Both the position numbers and the translations under genes were made by a program. A DNA stretch of 64,000 nucleotides from Seriola aureovittata. Its lineage: Eukaryota > Chordata > Actinopteri > Carangiformes > Carangidae. Shown here in pieces: positions 10,751-23,200 of this stretch. Below the pieces are notes generated by a model. That model did no database searches, was not told the DNA's origin, and saw only the letters and a program-made list of their open reading frames with translations. Where the stretch lies: NCBI RefSeq assembly GCF_021018895.1, contig NC_079368.1:9422001-9486000 (forward strand), read 5' to 3'. Position 1 is the stretch's first letter. Each line of letters starts with the position of its first letter.

Positions 10751-10850
10751 AGCCACTGGACCAGGCATATGGGGGTACCAAAAGGGAGATACTGGAATAA
10801 TTATGTATGTAATTTAGTTTTCTGTAACAATCACGAGGGGGAAGGGTTTC
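10751..10850. repeat. Dispersed repeat, inverted relative to 4605-4702
   Basis: The plus strand matches the minus strand of 4605-4702, beginning GCCACTGGACCAGGCATATG. The copies have diverged most in their right halves. The family is not identified. Confidence 0.6.
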
Positions 10851-11159
10851 CTTCGGAAAGATTGAAAAGGTAGGGTAGTTTACATGTTTTAGTCCATTAA
10901 CTACAAATAGCCTACTGTCTAATATAAATAACCACAGTGTAAACATTATATTTGTCCTAATAATTCGTATAATCTGCTGAGTATGGCTGTATTTTATTTG
11001 TTTAATCACTGATACATCCTATCAACTAACTGCAGTGTCATCAACCGACTGTGGGCGGCAGCAATACGCCTCTTGCAGTCTGATCTGCTTGAATTAATAA
11101 ATCTCACGAAGAAGAGCTTAGTCGCGTTCTGATTGGACGGCCGTAAGTTTGTTTCAGAC

Positions 11160-14100
11160 ATGGCCGAAACCGGAGGAGAGGGGACGCAAGGTGGACCATA
11201 TTTTCAAAAAGAAAGAATAAAATACAGCCCCGAAGACGAGGCCAAACTGGAAAGGCAGCATTTCTGGAGAATAATCGATGCTTTTAAATTTTACAGGTAG
11301 AATAAGAATGCTTTAAAATAAAGAACGAGACAAAAAACGGCAGCTTGTGTCAATAAACGATGTCGTTAGCAAACAACAATAGCAAAGGACAGTTAACCCC
11401 CTGTTTGGAGGGAAACCGATAATTATGATAGTTTATCTCTATTCAAGCGTTGGTCGTTGCCTCCCATAGTCAAATCAGTTTGTATGTAACTAGGTTCCGG
11501 TGTCATTTATCTGATGAGTGTTCTGACTTGGTCAGAATTTGTCCCACCCTTGCTCCCTCTAACACTGTTCACATGTTAAAACAAGCTTAAGAGAGGAATG
11601 ATGTGATGTAGAAATCTCACTTGAAGACTGTAGATAATATAGGAACAATCTGCATTAAAGGTTTAGACCCACATAGTTCAAATCAGTCCTTACACTTACT
11701 GCTTGTGCTAGTGAAAAAGCTTGTGAACCTTAACTGTCACCTGTGTCTATTCCTATCAGGGTCCATCTCCAGGAGCAGGTGAAGCGTGCTGAGCGTCAGT
11801 TTCAGAGCCTGCCACAGCGCCACCAGAATTTACTGCCCGGTGTTCTGTCCAACCTGGCCCGGATCAGCCAGTGTGCAGACCACAACCAAGAGGTGTTGCA
11901 GGCCATCATTCACAACAGCCTTGATATGTTTGAGAACATTGGGTATGGTGAGAGGGTAAGGCTTGACAAAACCCAGTCATGTACTAGGCACGTACATGCA
12001 TATACAGATGCTTTTTGTGGTGTACTAGTTTATTTATTGTGATTTACTTTAAGAATTTAAGATTTACTTCTTCCTTCAGGAGGATCCAAGGAAGGTTCGC
12101 CCATCCTCTACATTTGACATGGACAAGCTTAAGTCAACGGTAAAGCAATTTGTCAGAGACTGGAGTGAGTCAGGCCAGGCTGAGAGGGACTCCTGCTACC
12201 AGCCCATCATCCAAGAGATCCAAAGACTCTTCCCAAGTGACCAATAGTAGGAAACACACATACTCCCTTAGATACATGCATGCCAATACCAGAGATGATA
12301 CTTATTTTGCCTAAGTATACACATAGAACAATCAGAAATAAAGGCATATGGTTATATAATGATAAAAACAAAATGCTTTTTCATGGCCTATGGTTTCAAA
12401 GCTCCTTGTGAATTCTGATAATGTGACTTACTCAGTGTTTTCCATGTGATATGTGCATTTTGTGCATTTTATTATGTCAGTGATGTGTCTAAGGTGAGCG
12501 TGCTGGTTCCGGGTGCTGGGCTTGGCCGTCTAGCCTGGGAGATAGCACGGCTGGGTTATATATGCCAGGGCAATGAATGGAGCCTCTTCATGCTCTTCTC
12601 CTCAAACTTTGTTCTCAATAGGTAACACAGACACTAACACACCTCTGTAACCATACACTTATTTAGGGATATCTTTGCTTGCTTGAAATGGAACCATGTA
12701 TTAATCACGCGTAATTATATATCTTAATTCTGTTAATTATTTGTAAGTGAAAATCACAATTCAATTCATTGAATTGCTCCATTCAGGTGTGAAAAGGTGA
12801 ACGCTCTGACCCTGTACCCTTGGATCCACCAGTTCAGCAACAATAAGAAATCCTCCGACCAAATACGACCCATCAGATTCCCTGATGTCAACCCACAGAG
12901 CTTACCTCTAACTTCGGACTTTTCAATGGTAGCAGGGGATTTTGTGGAGGTCTACACTGAGACAGGTAAATAAATGCTGTTGGGATTCAGCTTTCACCAT
13001 TGTCGCAAGCAGTCAAATTGCATGGGAGAGACATATACCTTTAAGAACTTCAGGCAACTTTACGTAATCATTAGCTCCTCTAGGAATTTGCTATATTGCA
13101 AATGGAAGAATTAACTATATTTCCATTCAAAATGTCTGTTCAGGCAGAGCTAACACCCAGGCTGTATTTTGCCATCAGTTAGCTCTACAAAACAGTTGTA
13201 ATTGACCCAGTTTCCTTGCAGCATTTAAACATTACAAAATAACTAAAAGGCAGCAAAAATGCATGTGGTTATGTTTTGGCTTTATTAAGGATACACATCT
13301 TATAGATTCTACTATATTGTACTTATTACTATAATGAATAAATATCAGCAGACTGCTCCATCTGGTGAAAAGTTTATATAATAACATTTTCTCTAAAAAG
13401 CACATAGTTAATTGATCATTGGTGAATTGTGGACCTTGGTCATATTAATTAAAAGTGATCGTGTTAGATAATATATTTCTGTCTCTGTCAGACTCCTGGG
13501 ACTGTGTGGCTACCTGCTTCTTTATTGACACAGCTCATAATGTCATAGAGTATGTAGAGACTATCTGGAAGATTCTGAAGCCTGGTGGAGTGTGGATCAA
13601 CCTGGGTGAGTAAAATCTACAGGAGAGCAAAAAGCTATTCATGAATACATAACCTGCTTTTGGAAGTGGTGGCACCATCATCAACGTGTGCAGCGAAACT
13701 GGTGCAAAACGAAAAAGCAAGTGTCTTTGCTAGTTTCAGGCCGACGCAATTGTCATTTTCTTGTCCAGAGCCCATGTTGTTTAAATTGCAAATACATGAG
13801 GTGTGGTCAGGGGCACTGTTGGCGCTTTGCTATCTTGAGGCTATGGAAAGCAGTTGCGTGATGGAGCGACAAAAACTTGGTCTAAGGTTAATGCCACAGT
13901 ATTTCACTGTTATTTTAAGAGTGCATTATCAAGAGAATAATATGCGTCTACATTGGCAGGTGTTCAACGTACATACACTGCCTGTTACCTACAAGCAGAG
14001 TGAGCTGAAAATACACTTCAGATGTTTGGATATATCAAGTGGAACGTTACAGTACAGCACTCTGAAGGTCGTAGCACTGTTTGTGGCATGTTGTGTGTTG

Positions 14101-14890
14101 CATAACATTGCCATGTGTTATATGTCTCTTGGACATAAATGAGGGTCCGCAGAGAAGTCTTCTTTCTCACTACCTGGTAAATCCACCACAGTATTTCCCA
14201 TTCATCACTTATACTTAATATGTAACACCAAAGTTTCATTAAGAACCGAAAATGTATTTACACTTTTAATATTACAACATGAAAACTGTATAACATGATT
14301 TGTGCCGTTGCTTGTTTGCAGAGCTGTGTGCAGCACATTGATTCCCTCAGCCCACAGAGCTGCAGAGTGCGTGTGCTGGGACTGGGCTCACTGACCAGTC
14401 ACAACATGCCACAAATAGAATCTAATTCTATGTGAAACAGTGCACTATTATAATAGCAGTGTGCCAAGGTGCAAGCTTGCCTGGCTTTTAAAGAGAATGG
14501 GAGATGGCACTCTGATTGGTTTATTGCATGTTGCCTGATGCCCAAAACACTCCCATCAATAATTAAGAGACTAAGTACAACAATTTTAAACCATTATTAT
14601 CAAACTAATTATTCCTTATTGGTTTTCCACATTTTACTTAATTTACTTAAATAAAAACACATCAATTGGCAATTCTCTGCATTATTAAGATCTGTTGAGC
14701 CTTGAGAGACGTTGCTTCTCTGTGAAAACATTTTCATATGCGAGAGAGAGGGACCAGTGTCTCTTGTGGAGCTGAACCTAGCCAATCTTCTGATTCAAAT
14801 AGTGGCAATGCTTTGGATGTATTAGGTCACACATCAATATAATCAGTTATATTTGACCTGTTATCAGCAAATAAGAAAACAAACAAATAA

Positions 14891-14969
<79 letters not shown>

Positions 14970-15566
14970 GAGAGAGAGAGAGAAATAGAGAGAAATTAAT
15001 AAAAATGAAAATGTACATCAGTGTTATTGTTTTTTTACAAGTTTTGGGGTGATTTTTTTTTTTTCTTATTCAATATAAAGGACTTCTGTATGACTCGGTC
15101 TGATGTCCAATAGGATGAAAAAATGTTTAAAAATGATATTTTCTTGGTGAACAAATCTCAGTTCTTTAATGTCTATTCAGGTCCACTGCTGTATCACTTT
15201 GAGAACATGGCAAATGAGCTCTCAGTTGAACTCAGCTATGAAGACATTAGGACAGCAATGGTTAATTTTGGCTTCCACATTGAGGTAAACCAGCGATTTT
15301 AATCATCATTCATAACTTAATATCAGAAATCTTGTTCCAGTAGTAAAGCAGTTTTCATATTTCTCCTGCAGGTGGAGAAGGAGTCGATGCAGACCACCTA
15401 CACAGAGAACGACCGCTCTATGTTGAGATACGTTTATGACTGTGTCTTCTTTGTGGCACGAAAACCTGCAGAGCTGTACTTTGACTGTCAAGAAGACGAC
15501 CAACAACAGACTTCTCCTCCGGCTGCTAAGTCACCACGGCGAGAAGGCACTGACAGCCTGACGTGA
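11160..15566 (+). CDS. carnmt1: Carnosine N-methyltransferase
   Basis: SAM-dependent enzyme that methylates carnosine to anserine; known homologues act in cytosol and nucleus. Eight coding exons join in phase: 11160-11296, 11760-11955, 12080-12246, 12481-12621, 12787-12965, 13492-13605, 15181-15284 and 15372-15566. They encode 410 residues, against about 409 in human (formerly C9orf41). The N terminus reads [10 protein letters not shown] then [13 protein letters not shown]. The SAM-binding motif [14 protein letters not shown] lies near residues 176-189, followed by [19 protein letters not shown]. The substrate-site block [11 protein letters not shown] lies near residues 284-294, and the C terminus contains [13 protein letters not shown]. 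Exon 3 ends CAATA/GTAGG, so a Tyr codon is split across the intron. Intron 6 (about 1.6 kb) holds a Harbinger remnant and an AT microsatellite. The tail after residue 390 is poorly conserved. Confidence 0.95.
13655..14545 (+). pseudogene. PIF/Harbinger transposon remnant in carnmt1 intron 6
   Basis: Part of frame 13660-14142 ends with [20 protein letters not shown] and then [10 protein letters not shown]. These match the C-terminal end of HARBI1-like Harbinger transposases (RFRCLD...ACCVLHNI). Upstream, non-coding motifs such as CACTGTTGGCGCTTTGCTAT and, downstream, GATGGCACTCTGATTGG also look like parts of fish Harbinger copies I recognise. Most of the transposase (the DDE core and N terminus) is missing. 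The boundaries are approximate because I could not confirm terminal inverted repeats or a TWA target duplication. Confidence 0.65.
14898..14964. repeat. (AT)n microsatellite in carnmt1 intron 6
   Basis: A run of about 65 bases of AT, followed by a short GA run (14971-14982). Confidence 0.95.
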
Positions 15567-16190
15567 CAAGAGCTCCTCTGACAAAAACAGTGAACTTAGA
15601 GGAGCACAAACATTGACCAAGAAAAGAGTAGACTGAAAAAACGAAAAAGAAAAATGGAAATGGAAGGAAAAAAAATCAGTGGACATAAATTTTCTTTTTT
15701 GTCATATATATATTTTTATGATGCATCTCATGGAGAACACCGCAGGTAATATGAAATATTATAGTACTATGTCATCTGACAAACGTCAAAATACTATATA
15801 TTTCTTCATCCTTGGGTGTGCGATGAGTCAGTCACCCTTGGCTGCTACTTTGCTTTAGTGGTTTGTGTCTCAGCTACAAACCATGAAGAGTATATTGTTT
15901 TTAACCAATAAGCCTGCAGACTTACTCATTCTTATCTCCATTGACTTTCACTGCCTGAGAGTTTGTGTTTTTGTGAATGGAGAATGTGACATGAACATTT
16001 GCTTTTGAGATCTATTTATTTTTTTTCAAATATGGTGCCAATAACAACATCTGCTCATTTGCATTGCTCATCAGTCACCTCTGAAAATGTTATCAAAACA
16101 TGTTTCTGCTTTTCAGGAATACGTTATTTTAAAGTTGGAGATGATTTTCATTGACTTTTCTGGTTTGTAATCACACTTTGGAATAAAGCC
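15567..16190 (+). other. carnmt1 3' UTR with poly(A) signal
   Basis: After the TGA at 15566 the sequence becomes AT-rich and non-coding. A canonical AATAAA at 16182-16187 (GGAATAAAGCC) is the first good polyadenylation signal, implying a 3' UTR of roughly 640 bases. Confidence 0.6.
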
Positions 16191-18205
16191 AAACATTTTA
16201 AAAATATGAATCTCCATAGTTTTACTATATCACATTTGATATAATTTTAACATGAACATAACACACTAACTGAATATAAAAATGTTTTAATTAATTTCAG
16301 GATTTTCTGGTTTTTCAGCATTTTCTTTGCTTCATCAAAATCTCTAATCAGTTGGGAGGCAGGTAACAGGTTCGACAGGATCGTGTGATTACAAAGCTGC
16401 CTTAACCATAATACATAGATTTCACTGCAGACATTTTGCACGGGTGGAAACAATTAAGTTCAGCCCCACTGGTGCAATTATGCATAATGGTGCATAATTG
16501 CATGAGAACCCAAACTGCTAAAATGTGTTCACTGAGTGATGTGTAGGAGGATATATAGATGTAAACTTTTCAATCAAATGTTTAATAATTCTAAAAATGT
16601 GCATAGACAGAATAGATGCCACAGTAGGAAAAGCACAGATGTGGGGAAAAAAAATGTTGAAATTAATGTCGCACTGTCATGTCACATGTTTCAGTTGAAC
16701 GAAATTTCCCCACATTGCCATGAAAAAGGACATAATGTCACATTTCAAATCAGAGCATGCGAACTTCAAAGCGAGAGGCCCTGGCCGGCAGATAGGTTCA
16801 AAACCGTGTTAGGAAACAACAGCTAGGACATGAATCCAACAGAGCCATTGTTAATGTTAAATGTCTGTGCTTTTTGTATGACAAGTCAAAATGTTGTGAT
16901 AAATGCCACTTAACACCATTTCTTCCTCCTTTCTATGCATAGTGTTCAGTATACCTCTGCTGGAATAATACATAGCCACAAGTTTGTCATGTGGTCACCT
17001 GATTAAAGCCAAATTAACAAAGGTACATTTAACATGAAAGCACAATAGCAGCTGAAATCATGAAAGGGAAAGACTTAAAACTATATTTTGACACAGCCCC
17101 CCTCTGCAGGAAAGGGCCTTAAGCTTTTTAAGGAGTTTTAAGTTGATTGAATCAGACTATCTAACATCAGCAGTGAGAATTTAAACTCTGTTGACAAAAG
17201 AGATCCCTGTGCTTTGATAACAGGGGATGCATAAAGCTGTGATAGATTTCACATTTGAGAAGGGGCACACCTATTCAGTATTTTACAGGTTAATAGTATC
17301 ATGTCAAAGGCTGATGTAACATGAACTGGGAGCCAGTGAATTGACTGTTGTCACCAAAAAATCAAGTTGCATGCCAAAAAATAGATCATTACCTTCAGGG
17401 CTAGCTACCACTGAGGACCTGTCCTAGGTGTTACAACACCTAACAAATATGTTGGGTATTTTATAGGCTGATTCTAGTATTTTTATACACAATAAACATT
17501 TTACTACTTCTAAAGACAACAAAATTAATATAGCCTAATCAGAATTTGATTCCTTCTAGTGTGATAAAAGCTTTGAAATAAAATGTAGACATTAATGTTG
17601 AAGACATAAATCTTGTTAGATTGACAAAGACAATGACAGTTTCATTTTTAAAATGACTCATTTATTTCCTAAAACACCTGGGCACTGTAGTTTTTTAGCA
17701 AATGTTGTTGAAACAGAAGTGTTAATTGCATTGTTGGGGACTATTTTCAACTGTGGATTTAATACATATTTGGTGCATAGTGGCAAGATTATGTGGACAA
17801 AATACAGTGCCCAGCTTAAACGTGTGTTTTTTGACTAAACTCTGTGGCTCTCAGGAAAAAATCTGTTCAGAGGAAGGAAATGGACTCATGTATGTCAAGT
17901 ATGTCTAAGATCCTGGCTAAGGCCTCGGTTACTGTAATGTGTAAACTGAACGCGTGGAGCAGTATGAATGTGCCGCCACAGGAAGAGTACAAGGCTGTGG
18001 GCGGGGACAAACACCAGTGCTCTCCTCTGGTTGGTTATCCGGACTGCCTCGCAAAAATTGCACTACCGGTGCTCAATGTTTTACGACTGACGCACAGAAC
18101 TGAACACATCCATGCTCAACACAAGCAGCTAGTAGTGTCGGAGTTACATTAGCACGTGTTTTAGGTTTACTTCAGTACACCAGAGCACTGACAGCGCTGA
18201 CATTC
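16191..18205. other. Intergenic region between carnmt1 and the C9orf40 homologue
   Basis: AT-rich with no convincing exons. A block around 17100-17340 (CTCTGCAGGAAAGGGCCTTA ... GAACTGGGAGCCAGTGAA) resembles phrases seen in fish dispersed repeats, but the family is uncertain. The last 250 bases are GC-richer and likely hold the promoter and 5' UTR of the next gene. The frame at 17844-18152 spans this region and is judged accidental. Confidence 0.4.
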
Positions 18206-19052
18206 ATGGCAAAGAGACGGGCTGAGGACACGCTGCTGCACGACTCTCCCTCGAAGAGATGCTGCCGCGCACTGTGCAGTGTTGACATGCAGCTGGAGAG
18301 CACGCCACCAACCGGGGGTGTGAGCCTGAGCCCGCCGTCCCTGCTGGCTCTGTTGGGCAGCCGCTGCAGAAAGAGGCCTTACTACTTCGAAGACCCACAG
18401 CGGGAACAAGAAGAAGAAGCAGCAGCAGCTATTTACCGCAAGGCCACGCACGTTGACAGTAGGAGGAGGCATGCTGCAAATGTTTTGACGGTGCAGACTT
18501 CTGGAAGTTTCCAGGACCGAGGCAGCTCCAGTTCACCCACGAGCCTCAAGAAACGACCCCGAGAGGACTGCGCGTTTCCAGACACTACTAAAGCTAAAGA
18601 TAAAGTAAGTTACTAATAATGTAGCAGAAGTCCGTAATGTTCAGTCTGTAGATGGTTGGGCTGTCCAGAGAATGTGACTCGGTGTGATGGCAGTAAATGG
18701 CCACTAGATGTCATCCTTTACCCAGTGTGCAGCCCGCTGTATTAAACCGCTTCCTGTCAAAATCTCAGTGGCTTGTGTTTTGTCCTAATTTGGTTGATGT
18801 GCCAGTCTAAAATGTTACTATTAGCTGCTTTGGACATTTCTCGTGAGCTCAGTCCTTCTCTCTTTCTCATCGCTCTTATAGGCCGCTGATGGAGACACCA
18901 GCACCGAAGACTGCACTTTTAACTCCTTTCAGTACTGGAGGGTACCCTTACCTGAGCTTGACCTCTCACTGCTGGAAGATGTCAATCGCCATTCCCAAAT
19001 AAAACCAAAGTCAAAAATGAAAGACTGTTCTTCTGATGCCATGGAGACCTGA
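18206..19052 (+). CDS. C9orf40 homologue, uncharacterised protein
   Basis: Two exons, 18206-18604 and 18882-19052, join in phase 0 at a GTAAGT donor and a TTATAG acceptor and give 189 residues (human C9orf40 is of similar size). The N terminus is basic (MAKRRAEDTLLHDSPSKRCC) with a possible nuclear localisation signal. A Glu-rich stretch follows (QREQEEEAAAAIY), then a Ser/Pro-rich basic segment (SPTSLKKRPRED). The conserved-looking C-terminal motif is FNSFQYWRVPLPELDLSLLE. No catalytic domain is visible and the function is unknown. Identity rests on this C-terminal motif plus its position between carnmt1 and trpm6, the same order as on human chromosome 9. It is transcribed in the same direction as both neighbours upstream and downstream. 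Confidence 0.8.
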
Positions 19053-19365
19053 ATGTGATGGGTGCAGTGAGTTTCTTTGACTCTGTGCTAACATCAGCAT
19101 GAAAACATGATGATGATAATGGGATGCTCTTGAGCGGATGAGGGGCACATTAAGTTTGCTAGAAATGCACCCAGGTGAGAGGCAGCAGCGTGATGTTGAG
19201 ACTGCTGCGTTAGTCCAGTAGGATTGATGCAGGCTGCCGTAAGTGAGCCTTGTGCTGGTGTAAGATCAGTGACTTAGGTGAAGCAACAACAAGATCTGTA
19301 ACTACTGTAAAAATGATGGAAGTACACCTACCCTCAAATTTTACATGTTTTTTTTATTGTAATTT

Positions 19366-19398
<33 letters not shown>

Positions 19399-20020
19399 AA
19401 TACTGAAAACTGTAGGTGTACAACAGTTAGTTGTGTTTTTGTATTACACTTTTCATACCCAACTCACGCTGAAAATGAGTTGGGTATGAAAAGTTGGGTC
19501 TGTACTTGACAGTTCATATTATAACCACTCTATAATCTATAATATGTCAGAGTTTGCTTGGTGTAACTCATTCGAGTTGTTTTTAGATTATGTGACTGAC
19601 TTTTAGATGTGGGAAATTTTGAATACACCTCATGTATTAGCACTTTTAATAGATGTTACTGATAAATCTCAGCAAGCTGTCTTCATTGGCAATTAAAACA
19701 GTTTTCTATACTCTACTATACTTTTGTGGTTTCAAATTTTACTGTTTTTCATTAGTGTATCTGTCAGGGGCAGTGCTATTTAAAGAAAAGCTGAATGAAC
19801 CAGAAGGTCAGATGTTTTTATGCATCCTTAAATTAAATCAAATATATTCTGCCACAGGAGGCTACGATATTTAAAGTTAATATGGTACCAAATAACTGTC
19901 CAATAATTGTCAAAATACAGTAAAGCAAGAAATTAATTAAAATAAAATAATAAAATTGATTATTGAATATTTGTTTGCTGTAGTTTAATTTGGCCTGTAA
20001 TTCCTCCACTGTCCTTACAG
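19053..20020 (+). other. 3' UTR of the C9orf40 homologue and intergenic DNA
   Basis: Non-coding. It contains a poly-T tract (about 19367-19394), a perfect hairpin at 19448-19494, and an AATAAA at 19941-19946, overlapped by further ATAAAA copies, that could serve as poly(A) signal. The short frame 19653-19874 has no domain. Confidence 0.5.
19448..19494. repeat. Perfect 19-bp stem, 9-base loop inverted repeat
   Basis: ACTTTTCATACCCAACTCA at 19448-19466 is exactly complementary to TGAGTTGGGTATGAAAAGT at 19476-19494, with a nine-base loop. It lies about 400 bases after the C9orf40 stop and upstream of the AATAAA, so it is probably within the 3' UTR. Confidence 0.9.
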
Positions 20021-20021
20021 A

Positions 20022-20293
20022 ATATATATACTCCTAGCCCCCACTGTTTGGGGTGGGGGGCGTACTTGCACCTCCACCAGCTCAGGAAGTGAAACAGTCC
20101 GGAGTGTGTTAGGAGGAGGTCATGAACTCCTCAAGGCTTCTTGGAAAAACTCTCTCTGCCCTTTGGACCACGGCTGATAAAAGGGCAGTCAGTCTTTGTC
20201 AGGACTAATGATGAGGTGGGGGGATTTGACTCAAGATCTCTGTGGACTCATTCATATTAAACGCTACACGCCCTTTAACGCCAGTGTACAGCC
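20022..20293 (+). promoter_or_regulatory. Putative trpm6 promoter and 5' UTR
   Basis: Two TATA-like boxes are present: AATATATATA at 20021-20030 and TGATAAAAGG at 20175-20184. The second lies about 120 bases upstream of the start codon at 20294. The interval is GC-richer than its surroundings. Which box is used cannot be decided from sequence. Confidence 0.35.
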
Positions 20294-23200
20294 ATGGTAA
20301 GTTATGTGTAACTAATCTTTCTATTAGAGGCCAGCTTGTGTCCAGCGAGTGTGGACAAAAGGTTCAGCTACTCGTGAGAGTTTGAAAACTTGACGCTATT
20401 TATTACTTATTAGCTCTTAGCATTCAGCTAATGTTAGCAAAGTTTCGTTTTTATTTCAATGTTAGCTAAAACTGGACTTTGTGTTTAATATCGTCTCCAG
20501 CATCTAGTTAAAATTAATAATATATCATTTCTACGGTATACTGTTTAGCTACATTTCAACTTAATTGGATAATAATTAGTTGTAACTTTATGGTGGTCTT
20601 ATCGTTTTGTTAACTTATGTTGCTCAGGGAGCATCTCGGCGGAAAACATTGTTAGCTTTAGATAGTCAGCTCCTTATCTTATGGCAATCTTAGAATCTAG
20701 TGCACGGCATCTGTCTCAGTCATCATAAACACAAGTTACTCCTGAAAGGTCACTGACATAATGTATACAATCAAATATTTTGTTTAAATGATTATCAAGG
20801 ATGCTAAGAGGGGACGTCTCAGGCAGAGCAGCTTCATTTGTTTGCCCACATCTTAAATTATATTGCCATAAATCAGCATAACTAACTGTATTTATAACTA
20901 CCATATTGGTATATGACCTTTTAAGTGGTGCTATAGCTGATTTGTGTTTCATTTCTTAGTCATGTGGCAGTTCTAAAATTGCAGCTGTGGCACGTGGTAA
21001 ACTAGTGAGGTTTATTGTCTATGAAGAAATGCATTCAGCTACACTTCAGAGCCCTGTTTAGTGTTTACACAGTCCTACCCAGGGAGGGCGTGCACCAGCC
21101 CCCGACCATGTGTACTAATCTCCGGAAGGGGATGTGTGTATGTTTCCTACCAACAATATTCTTCTCAGCAAGGCCATTGTTGAATTTGGATGGGAAACGG
21201 AGCACAGGAGCAGGACAGACCTTGAAAGACCAGGGAAAGCATAAAGAAAGGACTTCTGTGAAGCTGAATGAGAGGCTGACTGTTAGATCTCACATCCCGT
21301 CTGTGTTTTTAAGAGTGCAGTTCAGGTTTATACGACAGGGAGGGACATACGATTACTTCCCTGTGGGACCAGCATCCAGGCTTCTGGCGGCAGTGTAATG
21401 AAATGAGCTTCACTGAAAAGGTCACTGATTACATTTTTTCAGGAAACAATGTGTTTTCTTGCTGGAGGATGGATTTGACAATAAAGCTGAGAATATATTG
21501 CTTAGCTGCTCCAGGATATGTATACTGTAAGTAATCCTTCTTATTTCAGTCACGGAAGTCTTGGATTGAGGAAACCTTCTGCAAGAGAGAGTGTGTGAAG
21601 TTTATCCCTTCCTCTCGGGACCTACACAGGTAAACTGGACTTACACAGGTAAACTTGAATCATTAAAGAGTTTTAAAAAAAGATATCTACAGTACAAGAT
21701 TTTATGAGTCTCAGAAGAACAACTGGTTTGTTACTGGAAACAACATATTTCTGAGAACAGAACTATTTGGCACTCAGCCCATCCTTCCAGGAATAGGGGC
21801 CATGTCGATTCTTTGATAATATGTTATTTCCTGTTTTTTTTCCAGATGTATTCCAGTATGTCAAGTATGCCAAAGCCTGATCAGGTATACATTTATGAAT
21901 TATGCGTTTGTATGTGTCTTGATCCTCAAACCCTGATGTATCTCCCTAATGACCCTCTCCCCTTTTCAAATGAAGCTCTTGTTTTCTATTGTGTGGATTT
22001 TTGTTCTGTTTTTGTGTGTCACTTTTTCCACCCACACCCTTTATTTCAACATTTCTGTCATATGAATCATATGAAAGTTAGTGGTATCAACAGCATAGAA
22101 GATCTATGAATGACTGAGAAATGTATTTAATTCTGTTGGCTGTAAAATGATGAACACAACCAAACACAGAGAATTAGACCCAAGGACAAAGAGAGGTGAA
22201 GAGGAAGGGAGGGAAACAGGAAAAAGGGAGGGATTGTTGCAGCCTGGCCAGGGGAGGTCACAGGCCTATCAGGTGAATTATACCCAACAACCTTCCATTG
22301 ATTTTGAGATGCTTTACAGAACATACACCAACAGTTGTTTTTTTTTTTTTTAGCTCAAAAGGGTCAGAAAGAATAATGCAATTTAGAGTTAGGGTTTGGA
22401 TGAATGATGTTTATATTTCTATGTTTCGCTTTCCACCTGCTAGCTATGATCAGTTACCTATCTTTGCATTGGCCAGATGTTGTTGTGGCCGCCTGATGGG
22501 GGAGCACTCTTGGCGAGAGTCGCCTCCTCCCATATCCCTCTGTCCTGGTCCTGGACAGGACATGGAAGAGGACTGGTCCATAGAGCTCCATACCAAAGCC
22601 AGTCCCACCAACGCTTATGGGACCATAGACTTTCAAGATACTGCCACACGCGTCTGTCGAGCCAAGGTCTGTGAATCTACAAACTGTCTGTGTGTTTCCA
22701 GGCCAAAGAAATAAATTAACTTTAAAATTTAGATAACTCCTATTTTTTGACAAAGTATTATCCCTAAAATTAAGGTTAATACTCATACTGGAGTGAACAA
22801 GACAGGAATCGGGCTTTTGATGGTTGTCTATAAACAAACTTTGTTTTGCTATGATGTAAGCAGACATTAGCGAGCCGTATGAAAGGAAAGATACCATCTG
22901 TTTTAACCAGTAGTGGCAAAACAATCACACTAGCAGTACCTGAGAAAAGCACAAAGAGCCTTTCAGTCACAAACTGTTCCACTTGTTTCCTCTCCAGTAT
23001 GTTCGTGTGGCTGTGGACTCAAAGGCAGAGGTACTGCTCCAACTGATGCTGAAGGAATGGCAGATGGAGAGACCCAAGCTGCTGCTGACTGTCCAGGGAG
23101 GCTCAGAAAACTTCACCCTGCCTCCTAAAGTCAAGCAGGCCTTCAGCAAAGGGCTGATCACTGCTGCCCTCAGCACAGGGGCATGGATACTCACTGATGG

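Larger units (their letters stand above)
9913..11159. other. Intergenic region between serpin copy B and carnmt1
   Basis: A possible poly(A) signal ATTAAA for serpin B occurs at 9974-9979. The rest is AT-rich, with no exon-like sequence until the carnmt1 5' UTR (about 11040-11159, GC-richer). It holds a perfect 12-bp palindrome at 10246-10276 with a partial third copy at 10315-10333, and the inverted repeat at 10751-10850. The minus-strand open frame 10728-11009 shows no domain and overlaps that repeat. Confidence 0.5.

Noticed and set aside
16191..18000. Hidden small gene or RNA gene between carnmt1 and C9orf40
   Set aside because: No conserved motif, splice pattern, or tRNA-like or snRNA-like structure seen.
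17844..18152. 102-residue plus-strand open frame before the C9orf40 homologue
   Set aside because: No recognisable motif, and it spans the likely promoter/5' UTR; no splice evidence links it to a gene.
22454..22924. 156-residue minus-strand frame
   Set aside because: Antisense shadow of trpm6 exon 4, which is clearly coding on the plus strand.
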